Shown: in pieces, positions 57,614-64,000 of the stretch
Layout of the letters: every line of letters starts with the position of its first letter
How positions within the stretch are numbered: the first letter of the stretch is position 1
Source of the DNA: Prescottella defluvii
Lineage (GTDB): Bacteria > Actinomycetota > Actinomycetes > Mycobacteriales > Mycobacteriaceae
Reading direction: 5' to 3'
Length of the DNA: 64,000 nucleotides
NCBI GenBank assembly: GCA_029690005.1
Contig: CP121458.1
Location: 1,922,001 to 1,986,000, forward strand
Program-made: the position numbers and the translations under genes
Notes under the pieces: generated by a model
Seen by the model: the letters and a program-made list of their open reading frames with translations, nothing else
What the model was told of the DNA's origin: nothing
Databases searched by the model: none

Positions 57614-58309
57614 ATGGCGCAGAAGCAGGTCGATCTTCCGAATCCGGATCGCGTTCATCGGATCCTCGCCGGGTGGGCGGCGGTCCACGCGGCCGTCTTC
57701 TCCCTTCCTGACCTCGAGTGCGCCTTCACCGTCGAGACCGATCGAGTCACCTACCACGATGGTGGCGGGTCGTACTTCCGCTTCGTCCGGCTCCCGGAGG
57801 GTCGGGCCGCGATCTTCGGTTTCGATCGCGATTGTCCGGACGACGTCGAGGGTGACCGCCGGGTACTGCAGGATCACGGAGCCGAAGGCTGGTGGCTCGA
57901 ACCGGCCGCCGCCGACGACATCCTCAACTTCGCGTACGGGTACGACCGCGGACGGTGGTCGGCGGTCGGCCACGATCCGATCCGCGTCGCGCCGATGATG
58001 CTGGCGCCGGGCTCGTCTCAGGAGTCCTCGTCCGCGCTCTCCACCCTCGCGGATTTCCTCGAAGAGGCCTCGGGCGACCTGCTCGGCGCCGCGGTGCGGG
58101 GAGACGACCTCGCGCTCGAGACGCTGCTCGCAGCCGGACCGGACATGGACGAGGCCGTCCTTCGCACGGCGATGGTCGGCGACTACGAGTACCTGTCCGA
58201 CGGGCTCGCGGCCGCGGCCCTCTTCGCCGCTGATCCCGGTGCTCTGACCTCGACGAACTGCGCCGAACCCGGCGAACAACCTGTGCCATCGGAGAATTCG
58301 CTCGGCTGA
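57614..58309 (+). CDS. Hypothetical protein
   Basis: This 231-residue protein starts at ATG 57614 (MAQKQVDLPNPDRVHRILAG). It is acidic with no signal or membrane segment. A central RFVRLPEGRAAIFGFDRDCP and an aromatic WWLEPAAADDILNFAYGYDR suggest an alpha/beta fold. I do not recognise the family. It lies directly before mftE on the same strand, 92 bases away, as the last gene of the insert. Normal actinobacterial codon use. Confidence 0.6.
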   Translation: MAQKQVDLPNPDRVHRILAGWAAVHAAVFSLPDLECAFTVETDRVTYHDGGGSYFRFVRLPEGRAAIFGFDRDCPDDVEGDRRVLQDHGAEGWWLEPAAADDILNFAYGYDRGRWSAVGHDPIRVAPMMLAPGSSQESSSALSTLADFLEEASGDLLGAAVRGDDLALETLLAAGPDMDEAVLRTAMVGDYEYLSDGLAAAALFAADPGALTSTNCAEPGEQPVPSENSLG

Positions 58310-58400
58310 CGGCGGCCGTACCGAACCGCGACACCCACCCGCGGCGGGCGTCGCCGGTCGACGAGGCGATCCGTCCGACGCGGCCGCATACGATCGACCG

Positions 58401-59081
58401 ATGCACCTCGCCCGCACCCCCTGGCCGGACGTGCCGCGCGACGACCTGACCGTCGCGGTACCGGTCGGTTCGCTCGAGCAGCACGGTCCGCACCTGCCGC
58501 TGGACACCGACACCCGGATCGCGTCGGCGGTCGCCCGTGCGCTGCCGGGCGTCGCGTGCGCGCCGGCGATCGAGTACGGCGCGAGCGGCGAGCACGAGGG
58601 GTTCGCCGGCACGATCTCGCTCGGCAGTGCGGCGCTTCGAGTTGCTGCTCGTCGAGTACGGGCGGTCGGCGTGCCGGTGGGCGCGCCGGTCGTGTTCGTC
58701 AACGGGCACGGCGGCAACGGTCCGGCGCTGGTGAAGGCCGTGGAGCTGCTGCGGTACGAGGGTCGCGACGTCGCCTGGCTGCCGTGCGCGGTGCCCGGCG
58801 CCGACGCGCACGCCGGGCGGACGGAAACATCCCTGCCGCTCCACCTTTCGCCCGACGACGTCGCGATGGACCGTGCGGAGCCGGGCAACACGGCGCCGAT
58901 CGCGGAGCTGATGCCCCAGTCGAGGGCGGGTGGGTTGCTCGCGGCCACCTCGAACGGTGTCCTCGGGGACCCGACGGAATCCTCGGCCGAGGAAGGCCGT
59001 GCGTTGTTCGACGCCCTGGTCGAGCGCTCGCGGAGGGCGGTGTCCGGCTGGACGCCGCGGCCCGACGGGAGACTCGTGTGA
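58401..59081 (+). CDS. mftE: Mycofactocin peptidase MftE (two compensating frame errors)
   Basis: This creatininase-family metallopeptidase cleaves the modified Val-Tyr dipeptide from MftA. Metal-site motifs: [31 protein letters not shown] and VFVNGHGGN, and the later [10 protein letters not shown]. The stretch between about 58640 and 58690 is out of register: the +1 frame reads the conserved [15 protein letters not shown], so one base was gained and one lost. Net length 226 is unchanged. It restarts the mft set after the 5.3 kb insert. Confidence 0.92.
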   Translation: MHLARTPWPDVPRDDLTVAVPVGSLEQHGPHLPLDTDTRIASAVARALPGVACAPAIEYGASGEHEGFAGTISLGSAALRVAARRVRAVGVPVGAPVVFVNGHGGNGPALVKAVELLRYEGRDVAWLPCAVPGADAHAGRTETSLPLHLSPDDVAMDRAEPGNTAPIAELMPQSRAGGLLAATSNGVLGDPTESSAEEGRALFDALVERSRRAVSGWTPRPDGRLV

Positions 59082-59154
59082 CGACCGTGGTGAAACGTCC
59101 GGGTTTTTTGCGGCAAGTTCTGCCCAACGTCCGATTCGCCCTTACGATCGTGTG

Positions 59155-60551
59155 ATGCACGAGCCGCGACTGCCCGACGGGTTCGGGATCCGCATCGATC
59201 CCAAGGTGCGCGCCTATTCCGGCGGCCGCGTCCTCATCGGCGGCTCGCCCATGCGGATGCTCAAACTTGCTCCGGCCGCGGCCGAGATGATCGGCGACGG
59301 CTACCTCGAGGTCGTGGATTCGCAGACGGCAGGCGTCGCGCGCCGGCTGCTCGACTCCGGGATCGCGAACCCGCGGCCGATGAGCACGCCGTCCCCGAGC
59401 GACGTCACGGTCGTGGTGCCGATCCGCGACAACGTCGACGGCATCGCGCGCCTCCTGCCCGCGCTGCGTGGTCTCGAGGTCATCGTCGTCGACGACGGAT
59501 CGGCCGTCCCGCTCGAGCTGCCCGACCTGTCGGGCTGCACCGCCCACGTGACGCTCCTGCGGCACGAGCGATCTCGCGGTCCGGCCGCCGCCCGCAACAC
59601 CGGATTCCGTACTGCGAAAACGCCTTTCGTCGCCTTTCTGGACTCGGACGTGGTGCCGCGGACGGGGTGGCTCGAGCGCATGCTCGGGCATTTCAGCGAT
59701 CCGGCCGTCGCCCTGGTGGCGCCGCGCATCGTCGCCCTCGAACCGGAGGGCGCCGCGCTGGCCCGCTACGAGCACGCGCGGTCGTCGCTCGACCTCGGCC
59801 GCAAGGAGGCCGCGGTCCGGTCGGGCAGCCCGGTGTCGTACGTGCCGAGCGCGGCGATGCTGCTGCGCCGCGACGTGCTGGTGGAGTCCGGCGGGTTCGA
59901 CGAGTCGATGCACGTCGCCGAGGACGTCGACCTGTGCTGGCGGCTGCAGGAGGCCGGCTGGCGTCTGCGCTACGAGCCGGTGGCCCACGTCGCGCACGAC
60001 CATCGCGTCTCGTTCGTCAAGTGGTTCACCCGCAAGATGTTCTACGGCACCGGGGCGGCGCCGCTCGCGGCCCGCCACGACGGCATGGTCCCTCCGTCGC
60101 GATGTCGAAGTGGACGCTGATGGCCGTCCTCGCCGCCGCGAGCTGCACCCGGATCGGGCTCCTCTCGAGTCTCGCGACGTTCGTGGTCACGGTGTTGCGC
60201 CTGCGCCGCACGTTCGCAGACCTCGACCAGCCGACCCGGATCGCGACGGTCCTCACCGCACGTGGCTTCGGCAACGGCGCGTGGCAGCTCGCGTCGGCCA
60301 TGTGCCGTTCGTACTGGCCCGTCACCCTGCTCGCGATGCTGGCGTCCCGCCGCATCAGGAGGCTGGTGCTGGCGGTCGCGGTCATCGAGGGCGGCGTCGA
60401 CTGGGCGACGCATCGGGAGCCGGGTGGATCGGGGCCGGTGCGGCACACCGTGTTCAAGCGCCTCGACGACGTCGCGTACGGCGCGGGCCTGTGGCAGGGC
60501 GCGATCCGCGCCCGGGATCTGCGGGCGCTCGAGCCGCGCATCGGTAACTGA
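59155..60551 (+). CDS. mftF: Mycofactocin glycosyltransferase MftF (one frameshift)
   Basis: This GT2-family glycosyltransferase adds beta-1,4-glucose units to premycofactocin. It has an N-terminal MftF-specific region, then the GT-A core with [20 protein letters not shown], the DSD metal motif in [12 protein letters not shown], and [18 protein letters not shown]-terminal hydrophobic helices suggest membrane association. One base is missing near 60093; corrected length is 465. It starts 73 bases after mftE and ends two bases before mftG. Confidence 0.93.
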
Positions 60552-60553
60552 CC

Positions 60554-62038
60554 GTGGCGTCGGCCGCGGGGTCAGCGGAGTTCCCGGAATTCGCCGATGT
60601 CGTCGTGGTGGGCGGAGGCTCGTGCGGGAGCGTCCTCGCCGGTCGGCTCAGTGAGGATCCGAACCGGGACGTCGTGCTGGTCGAATCCGGGCCGGGTCAT
60701 CGGATTCCGGCGGAGTTCCCGCCCGAGCTGGTCGACGCGGGTGTCCTGCCGGTGGGGCCGGACAGTCGCTGGATCTGGCCCTACCCGGTGGAGTTGACGA
60801 GCGGCCGGGCCGGGTGGATCGCCCGGGGCCGGGTGCTCGGCGGTTCGGGTGCCGTCAACGGTGGCTACTTCGTGCGGGCGCAGGCGGGGACTTCGACCAC
60901 TGGCCGGAGTCGTGGTCGTACGAGCATGTGCTGCCGTTCTTCCGGGCGATCGAGACCGACGCGGACTTCAGCGGCCCGTGGCACGGGCCGGCGGCCCATC
61001 CCGGTCCGGCGCGAACCGCCGGAGCGGTGGCATCCGATCAGCGTCGCGTTCGCCGATGCCGCGTACGCCGCCGGGCATCGCGACGACCCCGACAAGAACG
61101 CCCCCGGCTCGCACGGGATCGGGCCGGTGCCGTTGAACATCCGGGACGGTGTCCGGGTGGGTCCGGCATCGGCCTATCTGCTGCCGAACCTCGGCCGGCC
61201 CAACCTCACCATCCGGTCCGACACCACCGTCACCCGTGTCCTCTTCTCCGGGGCACAGGTGGTGGGGCTGGAGGTGGCCACGGACTCCGACGTGCGCATG
61301 ATCCGCACGTCGACGGTGATCCTCACCGCCGGTGCCGTCGCGACGCCGCACCTGCTGATGCTCTCCGGTGTCGGCGACGCCGGACACTTGTCGGAGTTGG
61401 GCATCCCGGTGGTGGCGGACCTGCCGGCGGTGGGCGCGGAGTTCACCGATCATCCCGAGGTCGTGGTGCCGTACGAGTACCGGCAACCCCTCGAACGAAC
61501 CCGGCAGACACCGGCTCTGCAGGTGACGCTCAACACCGACGACATCGAGATACGCCCCTACACTGCGTCGTTCGGGGACCTCATCCCCGGGTCGGGGATC
61601 GGACAGCCGTGCCTGGGGGTCGTTCTCATGAAGCCGCGCAGCCGTGGAGAGATCCGTCTGGTGTCGGCCGACCCGGCCGACGCACCACGGGTGTCGTATC
61701 GCTACCTCGAGTCCGACGAGGATCGGAGGGCGTTGCGGGAGGCGGTGACGCATGCCGCCGACCTCATGCACCGGGGTCCGATGAGCCGCCTCCTCGAGCC
61801 CGAACGGATCGAGATGTCGGACGTTTGGCTGGCCGATCATCTCGGCACCTCGCTGCACCTGTCGGGCAGTTGTCGGATGGGTTCCGACGAGTACTCGTCG
61901 GTGGTCGACGATCGGTGCCGAGTGCACGGTGTCGACGGGCTGTTCGTCGTCGACACGTCGATCCTGCCCTCCGTTCCGAGCCGCGGACCGCACGCCACGG
62001 CAGTCATGGTGGCTGAACGTGCCAGTACCTTCCTCTGA
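60554..62038 (+). CDS. mftG: Mycofactocin GMC dehydrogenase MftG (three frameshifts)
   Basis: This GMC-family flavoprotein reoxidises mycofactocinol and links it to respiration in mycobacteria. It has the FAD motif VVVVGGGSCGSVLAGRLSED, GRVLGGSGAVNGGYFVR, and the C-terminal SILPSVPSRGPHATAVMVAE with its active-site region LSGSCRMG. One G is missing near 60887 and two bases near 61000, which together restore the frame between. Corrected length is 495. It begins two bases after mftF. Confidence 0.92.
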   Translation: MASAAGSAEFPEFADVVVVGGGSCGSVLAGRLSEDPNRDVVLVESGPGHRIPAEFPPELVDAGVLPVGPDSRWIWPYPVELTSGRAGWIARGRVLGGSGAVNGGYFVRAQAGTSTTGRSRGRTSMCCRSSGRSRPTRTSAARGTGRRPIPVRREPPERWHPISVAFADAAYAAGHRDDPDKNAPGSHGIGPVPLNIRDGVRVGPASAYLLPNLGRPNLTIRSDTTVTRVLFSGAQVVGLEVATDSDVRMIRTSTVILTAGAVATPHLLMLSGVGDAGHLSELGIPVVADLPAVGAEFTDHPEVVVPYEYRQPLERTRQTPALQVTLNTDDIEIRPYTASFGDLIPGSGIGQPCLGVVLMKPRSRGEIRLVSADPADAPRVSYRYLESDEDRRALREAVTHAADLMHRGPMSRLLEPERIEMSDVWLADHLGTSLHLSGSCRMGSDEYSSVVDDRCRVHGVDGLFVVDTSILPSVPSRGPHATAVMVAERASTFL

Positions 62039-62100
62039 AAGCGTTACAGTTGGCGCGACTTTGAGGTGACAGGCGGGATTGGTGCGGGAGGGAGGCGCCG

Positions 62101-63454
62101 ATGGCACAGCGTGAACCCGGACCGCCACGCAATCCGTGGATTGCGGTGCGTCCGGGCGATGACGTCGGTGTGCTCGCCGAGCGCACCTCCTGGGCCCATC
62201 AGCGGTTCGTGGACTCGGCTCAGGCCGATGCGGAAACCGAAACCGTGCGCGACGTCGTGCACGCATCGTGGGTTCGCAGCCGCGGCAACGGTGTGAGCCC
62301 TGACCTCGTCGACGACGAGGTGGTGCTCGAAGGGCAAGGCGCTCGAAGAGTACCGCGCCGCGCACCCGCTCGCAGCGATCCGTCCGGTCGTCCGGAAACT
62401 GCTCGTCGAGGACGCCGCCGACACCGGTCTGCTCGTCGCGATGAGTGACGCCGCGGGCCGACTGTTGTGGATCGAGGGAGACACCTCGGCCAAGGACCGT
62501 GCGCTGGACATCAACTTCGTCGAGGGATCGGACTGGAGCGAGGATCGTGTGGGCACCAATGCGCCCGGCACCGCGCTCGCACTCGATCACAGCGTTCAGA
62601 TCTTCGCGGCCGAGCACTTCAACCGGGCCATGCACGCGTGGAGTTGTTCGGCGGCGCCGGTGCACGATCCGGTCACCGGTCGGATCGTCGGCGCGCTCGA
62701 CATCACCGGCGGGCCCCGGGTAGCGGTGCCCGAGGCACTCTCCCTCGTTCGGGCGACGGCCGTCGCCGTCGAGGCCGAACTCCGATTACAGGCGCTCGCG
62801 TCGCCCCGGCCGGTGACGACGTCGACCCCGCGCCTCGAGGTGCTGGGATCGCATCGCCCGACGCTGGTGGTCGACGGCGAGCGGCACGAACTGCCGCGGC
62901 GGCACGCCGAGATCCTGCTGCTGCTGGCCGAGCACCCCGAGGGTCTGGGCGCGGACCACCTTGCGGTGCTGCTCGACGAGGTGGAACTCGACGCGGTCAC
63001 GGTCCGCGCCGAGATGTCCAGGTTGCGCAAGGTCTTCGGGGCGCATCGACTGGGCTCGCGGCCGTACCGGCTGCTCACTCCGCTCGACTCGGACGTCGGT
63101 GAGGTGCGGTCGTACCTCGACCGCGGCGACGTCACGTCGGCGCTGCGCCTGTACGACGGGCCGGTCCTGGCCGGGTCGGAAGCACCCGGGGTCGCGGAGG
63201 TCAGGGACGATCTCCGCGCACGTATGCGGGCGACCGTGCTGCGGGCCGGGGATACGCGTCTGCTCGCGACCTGGACCAACTCCATCCATGGCCGCCAGGA
63301 TCTGGCGGCCTGGGCGGCGTACCTGCTGACGCTCGACCCGGCCTCGGCGCTGCACGCGCAGGTCGAGGCGCACGTGCGGCTACTCGACCGCCGCTTCGGC
63401 GGGGCGCGTGGCGTTAGCGTCTGCAGCGCACTTGTGACCACTTCGGCAACGTGA
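62101..63454 (+). CDS. GAF-domain transcriptional regulator (one frameshift)
   Basis: The N-terminal half carries a GAF-type sensor (LLVAMSDAAGRLLWIEG onward, with WSEDRVGTNAPGTALAL, as in AcoR-type activators). The C-terminal half has a winged-helix-like region (LVVDGERHELPRRHAEILLL). There is one extra G near 62330; corrected length is 450. ATG 62101 follows GGGAGGGAGG. It lies between mftG and an aldehyde dehydrogenase on the same strand and probably activates that gene in response to an alcohol or aldehyde. No AAA+ domain for sigma-54 is seen. Confidence 0.78.
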
Positions 63455-63529
63455 CTGCAACGTCCGCATGCCTAGGGTCCTGTGGCACGCCCCCATCGTG
63501 TGGTGTGGCAGCACAGACAGGAGTCCCCG

Positions 63530-64000
63530 ATGAGCATCTACGCCCGGCCGGGCTCGCCTGATGCCCTGATGTCCTTCGAATCGCGGTACGGCAACTGGAT
63601 CAGCGGCGAGTGGGTGCCACCGGTGAAGGGCCTCTACTTCAAGAACCCGACTCCGGTCACCGGTCAAACGTTCTGCGAGGTTCCGCGTTCCACCGCCGAG
63701 GACGTCGAGTTGGCACTCGACGCGGCGCACGCCGCGGCGCCCGCGTGGGGACAGACGTCGGTGGCCGAGCGGGCGCTGGTCCTGCACAAGATCGCCGACC
63801 GGATGGAAGAGCACCTCGAGAGCCTCGCGCTCGCCGAATCGTGGGACAACGGCAAGCCGATTCGCGAGTGCCTCAATGCCGACATTCCCCTCGCGATCGA
63901 CCATTTCCGGTACTTCGCGGGCGCGATCCGGGCGCAGGAGGGCACGCTGTCGGAGATCGACGCCGACACCGTCGCGTACCACTTCCGGGAACCCCTCGGC
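63530..64000 (+). CDS. Aldehyde dehydrogenase, N-terminal part
   Basis: The start [20 protein letters not shown] is that of NAD-dependent aldehyde dehydrogenases of the ExaC/AldB type. About 157 residues are visible before the window ends, including [16 protein letters not shown] and [20 protein letters not shown]. The catalytic cysteine lies beyond the window. ATG 63530 follows ACAGGAGTCC. Its place after mftG and the GAF regulator fits oxidation of aldehydes made by mycofactocin-dependent alcohol dehydrogenases. Confidence 0.88.
   Translation, partial: MSIYARPGSPDALMSFESRYGNWISGEWVPPVKGLYFKNPTPVTGQTFCEVPRSTAEDVELALDAAHAAAPAWGQTSVAERALVLHKIADRMEEHLESLALAESWDNGKPIRECLNADIPLAIDHFRYFAGAIRAQEGTLSEIDADTVAYHFREPLG

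Noticed and set aside
59082..59154. The T-run near 59103 as a terminator between mftE and mftF
   Set aside because: No GC-rich stem of useful length precedes it, and mftE-mftF are expected to be cotranscribed.

Overview
The window is high-GC actinobacterial DNA. Several things point to Rhodococcus or a close relative in the mycolic-acid group: an mce operon end, DUF3558 lipoproteins, a KshB-type reductase with a KstR box, a complete mycofactocin locus, the RpoB/RpoC sequences, and frequent GTG/TTG starts with ATGA/GTGA gene overlaps. I recognised no tRNA, rRNA or CRISPR.

The sequence carries a strong technical artefact. I count about 44 single-base deletions and 6 insertions inside conserved genes, mostly in short G/C runs. 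They hit essential genes (rpoB seven times, rpoC, tuf) as well as accessory ones. Undoing them restores full-length products whose lengths are multiples of three. I therefore annotate these as intact genes with sequence errors, not pseudogenes.

Layout. 0-3.4 kb: end of an mce lipid-import operon (mceE, mceF, two Mce-associated proteins). 3.4-11.4 kb: rpoB-rpoC. 11.5-18.1 kb: small membrane protein, acyl-ACP thioesterase, fprB, quinone oxidoreductase, a marR-MFS efflux pair and a hypothetical. 18.2-27.5 kb: a tightly overlapping catabolic operon (TIGR03084-like protein, AtuA-like protein, acyl-CoA dehydrogenase, carboxyltransferase, biotin carboxylase, second acyl-CoA dehydrogenase, enoyl-CoA hydratase), which looks like branched or isoprenoid acyl-CoA carboxylation. 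27.5-29.6 kb: a 42-residue PorA-like peptide, a TetR regulator and two lipoproteins. 29.9-34.3 kb: rpsL-rpsG-fusA-tuf. 34.3-42.2 kb: LysR and NTF2-like genes, a six-gene minus-strand Asp23/AmaP envelope-stress operon ending in a pentapeptide-repeat protein, a ferredoxin reductase, a racemase, and SPW-repeat and TetR genes. 42.3-43.6 kb: kshB.

43.7-64 kb is the mycofactocin (MFT) region: a putative mftM methyltransferase and mftR (minus strand), then mftA-mftB-mftC, mftD, an OYE/FadH-like oxidoreductase, an SDR, a second OYE, and after a 5.3 kb insert mftE-mftF-mftG, a GAF-domain regulator and an aldehyde dehydrogenase that runs off the end. MftA is matured by MftB/C/E/D and glycosylated by MftF. 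MftG and the SDR/OYE enzymes are the probable redox partners, and the regulator/ALDH pair suggests alcohol/aldehyde oxidation.

The insert is the least ordinary part. It holds a DUF4240-like gene, an SOS-boxed 13E12/HNH gene, a small secreted protein, an archaeal-type aspartyl-tRNA synthetase preceded by a clear translational T-box, a SUKH-like gene and an orphan. Two near-identical palindromic repeats lie 4.6 kb apart on either side of kshB-mftC.
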